This document shows positions 15,633-22,815 of a DNA stretch of 41,540 bases, piece by piece; the first letter of the stretch is position 1; each line of letters begins with the position of its first letter. Made by a program: the position numbers and the translations under genes. The DNA is from Patescibacteria group bacterium. Lineage in GTDB: Bacteria; Patescibacteriota; Microgenomatia; UBA8517. The DNA lies in NCBI GenBank assembly GCA_018823885.1, contig JAHJHG010000001.1:172645-214184 (forward strand), in the 5' to 3' direction. Below the pieces are notes generated by a model that made no database searches, was not told the DNA's origin, and saw only the letters and a program-made list of their open reading frames with translations.

Positions 15633-16298
15633 TTACTCAACCACAACGACAATTTCACCTTTTGCAGGATCTTTCTGAAGCTTTTCGATTACCTCTGATA
15701 TTTCCCCTCTGTACAAGCTCTCGTGTATCTTCGTAAGCTCCCGTGCTACGAATACCCTCCTGTCGGTAAATTCTTCCTTAAGCACTTCCAGCGTCTTTAA
15801 AATGCGCTTAGGTGACTCATAGAAACAAAAAGTATATTTCCCCTCACTTAGCCAAGAAAAGAGCTTAGATCGTCTCTTTTTGGGCAGAAAACCTAGAAAT
15901 ACAAATTTATCAGCCCTAAAGCCGGAAACCGATAGGGCTGTTATTAAAGCAGAGGGTCCAGGGACAGGAACAATTTTTATATCTGGCTCCTTCTCGAGCA
16001 AGAAAGCAATCAGTTCATTGCCGGGATCTGATATCCCTGGTGTCCCGGCATCAGTAACTAAGGCAAGATTTTTACCTTCAATTAATAATCGTAATATCTC
16101 ATTTCTCTTTTGCTCTTGACTGTGTTGATGATAACTCAAAACATGTATTTGTATATCGTAATACATCAGAAGTTTTTTTGTCACTCTCGTATCTTCGGCC
16201 AATATGCAATCAGATTCCTTTAAAATTTCTAAGGCCCTAAGAGTAATATCCTTTAAATTACCTATTGGTGTTGCCACTATGTATAGTGTTCCTGGCAT
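15633..16298 (-). CDS. rsmI: 16S rRNA (cytidine-1402-2'-O)-methyltransferase
   Basis: A 221-residue tetrapyrrole-methylase-fold protein from the ATG at 16298 (MPGTLYIVATPIGNLKDITLRAL, the family N-terminus). Further motifs are AEDTRVTKKLL, LVTDAGTPGISDPG and VPGPSALITALSVSGF, all hallmarks of RsmI. It adds the 2'-O-methyl group at C1402 in the ribosomal decoding centre using SAM. A GTG at 16316 is in frame but adds nothing conserved. It lacks the short extra C-terminal domain seen in some RsmI proteins. It lies between two tRNA genes on the opposite strand. Confidence 0.95.
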   Translation of the reverse strand: MPGTLYIVATPIGNLKDITLRALEILKESDCILAEDTRVTKKLLMYYDIQIHVLSYHQHSQEQKRNEILRLLIEGKNLALVTDAGTPGISDPGNELIAFLLEKEPDIKIVPVPGPSALITALSVSGFRADKFVFLGFLPKKRRSKLFSWLSEGKYTFCFYESPKRILKTLEVLKEEFTDRRVFVARELTKIHESLYRGEISEVIEKLQKDPAKGEIVVVVE

Positions 16299-16299
16299 T

Positions 16300-16308
16300 T
16301 GATATAAT
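16300..16308 (+). promoter_or_regulatory. Extended -10 promoter for tRNA-Pro
   Basis: TGATATAAT, two bases away from the rsmI start codon on the other strand and 23 bases before the tRNA gene. Confidence 0.55.
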
Positions 16309-16331
16309 TCTATCACGAAGTAAGTATGTTA

Positions 16332-16403
16332 CGGGGTGTGGCGCAGGGGTAGCGCGCGCCGTTCGGGACGGCGAGGTCGACGGTTCAAATCCGTCCACCC
16401 CGA
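16332..16403 (+). tRNA. tRNA-Pro (anticodon CGG)
   Basis: Acceptor arms CGGGGTG and CACCCCG with discriminator A. D arm GCGC/GCGC, anticodon stem CGCCG/CGGCG with loop TTCGGGA (anticodon CGG), T arm GACGG/CCGTC around TTCAAAT. CCA not encoded. The gene is strikingly GC-rich compared with its surroundings. Confidence 0.95.
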
Positions 16404-16418
16404 CAGAACAACCTCTTC

Positions 16419-16448
16419 TTGACAAATGGTACCAATTTCAGTACCATT
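16419..16448 (+). promoter_or_regulatory. Toxin-antitoxin promoter with operator in the spacer
   Basis: TTGACA at 16419-16424 and TACCAT at 16442-16447, 17 bases apart. A perfect inverted repeat AATGGTAC (16425-16432) and GTACCATT (16441-16448) fills the spacer and covers the -10 box, as expected for an operator bound by the Phd-type antitoxin. Confidence 0.65.
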
Positions 16449-16469
16449 ACAATACCAAACCATAATGTC

Positions 16470-16766
16470 ATGATACAATCTTCATCCACCATTTCTGCCA
16501 GTAAAGCAAGAGCTAGTTTTTATACTCTGATTGACCAGGTCGCCACAAATCTAAAGCGTTTTACCATAACAAGGCGTGGTGAGGCTCAGGTTGTCATGAT
16601 GCATCCCGATGAGGTCGCATCTTGGGATGAAACTATGGAAATTCTGGCTAACAAGAAATTGGTTGTCGAAATCATGAAAAGCGAATCTGAAAGAAAAGCA
16701 GGAAAGGTTGTCACTGAGAAAAAGCTATTTAAAGAACTGGGCATCTCTCCTAAAGACCTTAAATAA
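16470..16766 (+). CDS. Antitoxin, Phd/YefM family
   Basis: A 98-residue protein. The N-terminal half has the Phd/YefM fold: ISASKARASFYTLIDQVATNLKRFTITRRGEAQVVMMHPDEVASWDETMEIL, with the typical RRGEAQVV strand and DEVASWDETMEIL helix. The C-terminal 40 residues are the flexible toxin-neutralising tail. It binds DNA as a dimer and represses its own operon, alone or with the toxin. The start ATG at 16470 gives the family N-terminus; an upstream in-frame ATG at 16419 overlaps the promoter and is unlikely. The toxin gene follows after four bases. Confidence 0.88.
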   Translation: MIQSSSTISASKARASFYTLIDQVATNLKRFTITRRGEAQVVMMHPDEVASWDETMEILANKKLVVEIMKSESERKAGKVVTEKKLFKELGISPKDLK

Positions 16767-16770
16767 ACCA

Positions 16771-17019
16771 ATGAAGGTCGAATACTCACACACTGCCGAA
16801 AAACAAATCAAAAAACTTCCTAAGGACAAGCAGGTAAAGGTTTTAACAACAATTAGAAAATTAAAAAACGATCCTTATGCCGGCAAAAAACTCAAAGGAG
16901 AATTTGAAGAATTGCGCTCACTAAAGGTTTGGCCATACAGAATTATTTATCGATATCTTCCCCAAGAAAAACTTCTTTTTATTAATGTAATTAGACATAG
17001 GCAAAAAGCTTACAAGTAA
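16771..17019 (+). CDS. Toxin, RelE/ParE superfamily
   Basis: An 82-residue basic protein starting MKVEYSHTAEKQIKKLPKD. The pattern of two N-terminal helices, then LRSLKVWPYRIIYRYL and INVIRHRQKAYK is standard for RelE/ParE toxins, with the final RHRxKAY region as in RelE mRNA interferases. It would cut mRNA on the ribosome or poison gyrase; sequence alone favours RelE-type. The ATG at 16771 is four bases after the antitoxin stop, so the pair is one operon. Its 3' end lies 21 bases from the convergent ndk gene. Confidence 0.88.
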   Translation: MKVEYSHTAEKQIKKLPKDKQVKVLTTIRKLKNDPYAGKKLKGEFEELRSLKVWPYRIIYRYLPQEKLLFINVIRHRQKAYK

Positions 17020-17040
17020 TCCCTGTTCGTCTTTTCCAGC

Positions 17041-17604
17041 TCAGTAGGAATATATCTCTTCTTCTTTGAACCATAACTTTCTCTCAAACACCGCTTCTTC
17101 TTTCGTTCCAGAAGCATGAACAAGGTTCCGAATAGTTCTCTTTGAAACATTTGCGTTGTAAGCCGATTCTAAAGAATAATCCCCTCTCAAAGTGCCTGGA
17201 GGAGCATCCGCTGGATAAGTTGGTCCAATCATCTTTCTGACAATTTCAACCGCCCCCATCCCAGTAAGCAAAAAAGCAAAAACAGGACCGGAAGAGAGAA
17301 ATTCCATATTCCACTTACGAACCATTTCTCCTACCTTTACTGGATCTTTGGTCCCAAGGTTCTCCTTCGAATCAATCCCGTATTTTTTGTAATTTTCAAG
17401 AGTTCTTAATCCTACACTTTTGTGATAATTTTTATCGTCTTTATAATGTTTGCCGACATGTGTTTTATCTACCCAAATTAGCTTAGCAGCCGCAATTTTT
17501 AATCCTACTTTTTCAAACCTAGTCACTAGTTCCCCTATTATTCCCCTTTCAACACCATCTGGTTTTACTAAAACAACGGTGTAATCACCTAATTTTTTCT
17601 TCAT
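17041..17604 (-). CDS. ndk: Nucleoside diphosphate kinase, long form
   Basis: A 187-residue protein, longer than the usual 130-155. It opens with YTVVLVKPDGVERGIIGELV and has SGPVFAFLLTG, a PADAPPGTLRGDY segment and RNLVHASGTKEEA with the catalytic histidine. It exchanges phosphate between nucleoside di- and triphosphates through phospho-histidine. Two oddities: an insertion of some 35 residues after KHYKDDKNY (about 58-95), and glycine instead of aspartate in the usual H-G/A-S-D motif. The gene overlaps the peptidase gene upstream by four bases (ATGA), so they are translated together. Confidence 0.9.
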   Translation of the reverse strand: MKKKLGDYTVVLVKPDGVERGIIGELVTRFEKVGLKIAAAKLIWVDKTHVGKHYKDDKNYHKSVGLRTLENYKKYGIDSKENLGTKDPVKVGEMVRKWNMEFLSSGPVFAFLLTGMGAVEIVRKMIGPTYPADAPPGTLRGDYSLESAYNANVSKRTIRNLVHASGTKEEAVFERKLWFKEEEIYSY

Positions 17605-18872
17605 GATACTAATTTTTCAAACCTTTTTTGATCTTTATATGGACCAATTATAGCCAAATTCAATCTTTCTGGTACGAAAAACTCTTTTGCCACTCGCAAA
17701 ACATCATTAATGGTAACACCATCTATGCCTTTAAAAACATCCTCCGGTGTATCGATTTTGCCTAGAAGCAGTTCCTTAAGACCGAAAAACGAACCCACCG
17801 CCCTAGTGTCTTCTAATGATAAGGCGAGGTGTCCTTTAATGTATTCTTTTGCTTTTTTAAGTTCATTACTTGAAATTATATTTTTACCAGAGGCTATTTG
17901 ATAATGCTCACTTAGGACAACCTTAATGGCCTCATCAATTCTTTTAATATCAACTCCTGCGTAAGTCCCTATGTACCCTGTGTCAACATATCGATCTATT
18001 GAGGTTTTAACTAAATAAGCTAGGCCTCTTTTTTCTCTAACTTCGGTAAAAAGTCTTGAACTCATTCCTCCCCCTAGTATTACGGACAGCACCGATTCTG
18101 TAAATCTGTCTTTATTGCCCATTTGGCCTGCCAAAAACCCTAAAATAAAGTGACCTTGTTCTTTCTTTTTCGGATAGAGCAATACCCTTGGTTTTTTTTG
18201 GTCCTTCTTGTACTTTTTCGCCGTTTCCTTGTTATTATTTTTTAAACTTCCAAAATATTTTTCAGCAAGTTTCATAATATCTTTCTCCTTTGCCCCACCA
18301 GCAACAGTTATTAATATATTATCTATACCATAATGTATCTTTCTATATCTATCAAAATCAGCCCGCTTAACACCTTTTATAGAATCCCGTGTTCCAATAA
18401 TGTCTCTCCCCAAAGAACTGTTTTTGTAGATTAGATTCTCAAAAACATCACCAATCTTAAACATCGGTGTATCCTCGTACATGGCCAATTCTTCCAAAAT
18501 AACTCCCTTCTCTCTTTCAATATCTTCTGGCTTTAAAAGAGGATTTAAAACCATGTCGGAAAGCACATCAAAAGCAGTTGGAAGAGCCTCGTTATGTGCC
18601 TTTATGTAAAAATTTGTCCACTCTTTAGAGGTTCCGGCATTAAACTCACCACCTATTGAATCGATAACTACAGCAATTTCTTTGGCGGATGGACGTTTTT
18701 TGCTCCCTTTAAAAACCATGTGTTCCAAGAAGTGGCTTAACCCCCCTATCTGTTTTGTCTCATTTCTCGATCCTGTCTTCACCCACACCGTAACGGTCGA
18801 GGATTCCATACTCGGTAAAGGTACTATAAGTAGACGAAGCCCATTCGATAATTTATTTAACTTATGTTGCAT
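17601..18872 (-). CDS. M16-family zinc peptidase
   Basis: A 423-residue processing-peptidase-like protein. The inverted zinc motif HFLEHM is at about residues 47-52 and the distal glutamate lies in EREKGVILEELAMYED, as in M16B enzymes. The C-terminal domain has the GGGMSSRLFTEVREKRGLAY signature. It should degrade or process peptides in a dimer of two-domain subunits. No signal peptide is seen, so it is probably cytoplasmic. It is translationally coupled with ndk downstream. Confidence 0.92.
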   Translation of the reverse strand: MQHKLNKLSNGLRLLIVPLPSMESSTVTVWVKTGSRNETKQIGGLSHFLEHMVFKGSKKRPSAKEIAVVIDSIGGEFNAGTSKEWTNFYIKAHNEALPTAFDVLSDMVLNPLLKPEDIEREKGVILEELAMYEDTPMFKIGDVFENLIYKNSSLGRDIIGTRDSIKGVKRADFDRYRKIHYGIDNILITVAGGAKEKDIMKLAEKYFGSLKNNNKETAKKYKKDQKKPRVLLYPKKKEQGHFILGFLAGQMGNKDRFTESVLSVILGGGMSSRLFTEVREKRGLAYLVKTSIDRYVDTGYIGTYAGVDIKRIDEAIKVVLSEHYQIASGKNIISSNELKKAKEYIKGHLALSLEDTRAVGSFFGLKELLLGKIDTPEDVFKGIDGVTINDVLRVAKEFFVPERLNLAIIGPYKDQKRFEKLVS

Positions 18873-18967
18873 AGTTACTAATTTAGCTTTTTTTACTTAA
18901 TATTGCCAGAGTAAAAAATAATTAAATCTCAAAAATATTTTACTCCTTTATCTTCAATAAAACACCA

Positions 18968-18996
18968 TTGACAGAAAGTTCGGGATTTGTCTTAAT
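18968..18996 (+). promoter_or_regulatory. Possible promoter for protein A
   Basis: TTGACA at 18968-18973, then CTTAAT at 18991-18996 after 17 bases. The -10 is only a partial match. A second -35-like TTGACT is at 19002. Confidence 0.3.
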
Positions 18997-19014
18997 TAAT
19001 GTTGACTAAACTTA

Positions 19015-19035
19015 TACATTCGAGGCTAAATATTG
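19015..19035 (+). promoter_or_regulatory. Leader element shared by proteins A and B
   Basis: The consensus ATTYGAGGCTAAAWAYTG occurs just upstream of the ATG of both giant HTH proteins, here with its GAGGCTAAA core at 19022-19030, 13 bases before the start. GAGG is too far from the ATG for a normal ribosome-binding site. Confidence 0.4.
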
Positions 19036-19043
19036 CATAATCT

Positions 19044-22000
19044 ATGTCGCTGCCCGCTGATAAAAAATTACTTACGATTGGTGAAGCCTCTGCATACCTT
19101 GATATATCTGCTGACACACTTCGTCGTTTAGAGGCTAAAGGGAGAATAGAGCCCAAACGAGGCACATACAATGAGCGACTATATTCTTTGGATGACGTAT
19201 TGCTCATTCGGGGCATCATAAGAAAAACTCCTTCTAGTCAAAAAACCTATTCTATAAAGGAAGCTGCAAACTTATTGAATATTTCTTCGCAAACCATAAG
19301 ACGCTGGGAAAAGGAAGGCAGAATTAAGACCAAAAGAACTTCGGGGGGGCATAGATATTTTACTTATAAAGATATACAGGAAATTAGAAATATCAAATTA
19401 CAACCCAAAACAAGACAGGAAATCCAGATCCCTCCCAAAGAAATAGTTAGGGTCATAGGAGAGCCTTTGCCTTCTGCTCCTCAGGAAGCTTTTGTATCTA
19501 ATCCCCCGTTTTCTCTCTTTGATTTTAAACTGATATCTTTTGTTCTGGTAAGCAGCCTTTTGATATTCATAGCTAGTTATCCTTCTAATATAGAGCACCT
19601 GATCAAGAAAATGGCAGGAATACCAATACCTGAAGAGGAATTGGTATCTATTCCTGAAGGAGACTGGTTAAGTGTCTTGTCTGCTCAGGGAGGTGTGTAT
19701 GAAGGTGATGTGGGTATCACGGGTGATGTTGATATTGTTGGTAATTTGAATGTTTCCTTGACAACTACTACTAAAGATTTGGTTGTTAGCTATAGTGCAT
19801 CAATGTACAGTCTTTCTGTCACTTCTGGTTTGGTGGTATCAGGTAATGAAATAATAAATTCATCAGGGAAAATACCTGCTTTGAATGGAAGTTACTTTGC
19901 AGACTTGAATGGAGAGAACATATCAAATGTTGATGCTCACCATCTTGGTGGAGTAGCAGCTTCTTCCTTTTTAAGAAGCAATGAGGTGGATACAGCTGAA
20001 GCTGTCATTAACTTCACTGCCTCCCCTGGCAGTACGGATGTTAATGGAGGGCCGGTATATATTAATCCGGCTGCATCCACCTCAGACTATACCCTCTTTG
20101 GTATTGCTCTTGGAGGCTCACAGAGATTTAAAGTAGATGCAGAAGGAGATGTCTCCATTGCAGGAAATACGACTGTTGATGGGACAATATATGGTTCTTT
20201 TTCAGGCACTATTAATCTTGGATTTACCCAAGGCTCTGTCATCTTCCAAGGGTCAAGTGGTTTTGCCGAAGACAATGCCCAGTTTTTCTGGGATGAAACT
20301 AACAACAAACTTGGTCTTGGTACCACCTCTCCCCTCTCCCTCCTTCATATTGCCACCAACACTACTACCTTAACCGGTAAATCAGCATTAATTATTGATC
20401 AACTTGAAACTGAAGATATCTTTACTGCCTCGGCTTCTGGGACACCAAAGTTTGTGATCGATAGTAGTGGAAATGTTGGCATTGGGACAACATTGCCCGA
20501 TGCTCCTTTGGAAGTTTCGGGCAGAATATCTCAAATAGACTTAGGTGATAGCAATTACTTAGGCTACAAAGCTGGGTATGTTGATGATTTAACTAGTAAT
20601 AAAAATATTGGAATTGGCTATTATTCTCTTTCCTCAAACACCTCCGGCTACGTCAACACCGCCATTGGGTATGCGGCGCTTTACACTAACATCTCCGGCT
20701 ACGCCAACACCGCCATTGGGTGGGACACTCTTTTCCGCAACACTGGCGACAAAAACACCGCCATTGGAGCATCTTCTCTCCGCGAGAACACCACTGGCTT
20801 CTCCAACACCGCCATTGGAAATCAGGCGATGAACGAAAACACCGAGGGTTACGCCAACATCGCCATTGGAAATGCGGCGTTTTACACCAACACTTTGGGT
20901 GACGAAAATGTCGCTTTGGGCTACGCCGCCCTTTACAAAAACACCACAGGTAGCTTTAATAGCGTGGTTGGAGTAAACGCACTCCGTGAGAACCAAACCG
21001 GTTCAGAAAATACTGCCGTGGGCTATCAAGCAGGTTTTGGAGTTTCAGCCAACTCATATTCTAACAACGCCCTGTTCGGCTTTAAGGCAGGATACGCACT
21101 AACGACCGGTAGCAGTAATGTCCTTCTCGGTTATCAGGCCGGAGATAATCTGACCAGCGGTGGGACAAATATTGTCATCGGGTACGACATTGACGCCCCG
21201 TTGGCGACAAGTACCCAAACGCTAAATATCGGCAATCTTATTTTCGCCACCGGACTGGACGGTATTGGAACAACCATTTCGTCCGGCAACGTCGGTATAG
21301 GAACCACGAATCCAGATTCCTTATTGACATTATATTCTACAGCATCTGAAACAAAAGCAACGATTGAGTCTAATAATGCTGATGGAGACGCTCTCCTTGT
21401 TTTTGAAAACACAGGAGTACAAGCATGGACCATTGGGCAAGATGATGGTGACAGTGATAAATTCAAAATCAGTAAAATTGAAGGATTTACTGATCCTGTA
21501 ATGACACTTGATACATCTGGTTATGTCGGTATTGGGACGGCGAATCCGGGAGCAACTTTAGCAGTAGAGAACAGCACCAACCCCACTATTAGAATAGGCG
21601 AAGGAGGGGTGACTAATAGGTTAATTGATATCAAGGTTGATACGACTAATAGTGTCGCTTACATAGACTCTTCGTTTTATTCGGGCGGGGCATTTCCACT
21701 CGTATTCAAAATCGGTTCCGGTGAGAAGGTTAGAATAGACACCAATGGCAGGGTCGGTATTGGGAGGACACCCTCTACAGCTAACCTATTGGAAGTTGAA
21801 GGTACTGCTTCCAAGACAGCTGCAGGAGATTGGTTGGCTAATTCTGATATTAGAATAAAGACAGATGTGCAGGATTTGAGTAATGCTCTTGATATCATAG
21901 ATTCTCTTCGTCCGGTTAAGTTTAAATATACAGATGAATATATGGCTGCTCATCCTTCTCTTGAAGACAGGTATTATTACAACTTCATTGCTCAGGAGTT

Positions 22001-22757
22001 TCAAGAAGTATTCCCTGATTCCGTTCAAGACAGTGGAGAAAATGGATATTTACAATTAGATGCCTACAACGTTCGTCCTTACCTTGTAGCAGCCATGCAA
22101 GAATTGAATACCAAGGTAAAAGCATTAGAGTTAGGATCAGAGAGTAATCCAGATAATGATAATGAGGCTGAGAATTTAGAAAGTGAAGAAGAAAATGAAC
22201 CTGAAGATGAAACAGTCAATGGCTTGATATCAAGAATGGATATTTTAGAAACAGAAATGCTGCTTCTTCAGTCCTCTTTTGATCTTGCCTCCCCCACTGA
22301 AGCGACAGATAGCTCATTCCTAACCTCTTTAACTGTCCTTGGTGATTCTGTACTTGGAGATACGGTCATTAATGGAAGGTTGGATATAGGGATACTCTCT
22401 TTTGATAATCTCACTGGTTCAATTGACGCCATTGGGCCTTTAAAATTACAACCTTTAGCTCTTGCCCCAATAGAATTCGTAGGTGGTGCCATTGAAATGG
22501 ATCAAGAAGGAAATCTTGATATCAAGAAAGGAGTTGTAAAAGGAAATGAGAAAATAAGAGAAGCGGCTGAGATACTCCCCAACCAAACGTCTATCGTAAT
22601 TCAAAAAGAATGGGAAACCCCACCTGTCTCCATACTTGTTACACCATCCTACAATGCCCAGGGATGGGTAACCGATATTACAAACTCGGGGTTTACAATC
22701 AATGTAGACAAATCCCCCACTATTACCGAAAAACTCTATTGGTGGGCAATCTGGTAA
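19044..22757 (+). CDS. Protein A: membrane-tethered double-HTH surface fibre with S74 domain
   Basis: 1237 residues. Residues 8-57 and 68-115 are two MerR/BldC-type HTH domains; the second has TIRRWEKEGRIKTKRTSGGHRYF. A linker with IPPKEIVRVIGEPLP leads to one membrane helix (160-180), preceded by a basic N-terminus, so the HTHs should be cytoplasmic. The outside is fibre-like: VDAHHLGGVAASSFLRS, VGIGTTNP motifs, and ten 17-residue NTAIG repeats (538-715). Around 934-1035 lies a Peptidase S74 intramolecular chaperone, with the Ser934-Asp and Lys939 dyad region SDIRIKTD and FIAQEFQEVFP. An acidic spacer and a C-terminal module shared with protein B follow. Probably a trimer that self-cleaves; function unknown. 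The start has an in-frame stop directly upstream, fixing it. Confidence 0.85.
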   Translation: MSLPADKKLLTIGEASAYLDISADTLRRLEAKGRIEPKRGTYNERLYSLDDVLLIRGIIRKTPSSQKTYSIKEAANLLNISSQTIRRWEKEGRIKTKRTSGGHRYFTYKDIQEIRNIKLQPKTRQEIQIPPKEIVRVIGEPLPSAPQEAFVSNPPFSLFDFKLISFVLVSSLLIFIASYPSNIEHLIKKMAGIPIPEEELVSIPEGDWLSVLSAQGGVYEGDVGITGDVDIVGNLNVSLTTTTKDLVVSYSASMYSLSVTSGLVVSGNEIINSSGKIPALNGSYFADLNGENISNVDAHHLGGVAASSFLRSNEVDTAEAVINFTASPGSTDVNGGPVYINPAASTSDYTLFGIALGGSQRFKVDAEGDVSIAGNTTVDGTIYGSFSGTINLGFTQGSVIFQGSSGFAEDNAQFFWDETNNKLGLGTTSPLSLLHIATNTTTLTGKSALIIDQLETEDIFTASASGTPKFVIDSSGNVGIGTTLPDAPLEVSGRISQIDLGDSNYLGYKAGYVDDLTSNKNIGIGYYSLSSNTSGYVNTAIGYAALYTNISGYANTAIGWDTLFRNTGDKNTAIGASSLRENTTGFSNTAIGNQAMNENTEGYANIAIGNAAFYTNTLGDENVALGYAALYKNTTGSFNSVVGVNALRENQTGSENTAVGYQAGFGVSANSYSNNALFGFKAGYALTTGSSNVLLGYQAGDNLTSGGTNIVIGYDIDAPLATSTQTLNIGNLIFATGLDGIGTTISSGNVGIGTTNPDSLLTLYSTASETKATIESNNADGDALLVFENTGVQAWTIGQDDGDSDKFKISKIEGFTDPVMTLDTSGYVGIGTANPGATLAVENSTNPTIRIGEGGVTNRLIDIKVDTTNSVAYIDSSFYSGGAFPLVFKIGSGEKVRIDTNGRVGIGRTPSTANLLEVEGTASKTAAGDWLANSDIRIKTDVQDLSNALDIIDSLRPVKFKYTDEYMAAHPSLEDRYYYNFIAQEFQEVFPDSVQDSGENGYLQLDAYNVRPYLVAAMQELNTKVKALELGSESNPDNDNEAENLESEEENEPEDETVNGLISRMDILETEMLLLQSSFDLASPTEATDSSFLTSLTVLGDSVLGDTVINGRLDIGILSFDNLTGSIDAIGPLKLQPLALAPIEFVGGAIEMDQEGNLDIKKGVVKGNEKIREAAEILPNQTSIVIQKEWETPPVSILVTPSYNAQGWVTDITNSGFTINVDKSPTITEKLYWWAIW
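20043..20149 (+). repeat. Near-identical DNA block shared with protein B
   Basis: These 107 bases match 29741-29847 at 104 positions by direct comparison, while sequence before and after is clearly more diverged. It encodes the end of the shared fibre module (GGPVYINPAASTS onward). Confidence 0.75.
20655..21190 (+). repeat. 51-base coding repeats (17-residue NTAIG units)
   Basis: About ten tandem degenerate units, most beginning NTAIG and containing ALxxNTxG, such as NTAIGYAALYTNIS and NTAIGASSLRENTTG. The DNA repeats AACACCGCCATTGG and is visibly richer in G+C than the rest of the gene. The pattern resembles trimeric adhesin head repeats. Confidence 0.8.
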
Positions 22758-22815
22758 AGCTAGATTATTATTCCCTGGATTCTTCTTCGTTTAGTTAATA
22801 TACTTTAATGATTAA

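Noticed and set aside
20655-21190. CRISPR-like array
   Set aside because: The 51-base periodicity is fully coding, degenerate, and encodes NTAIG repeats; there are no unique spacers or cas genes.
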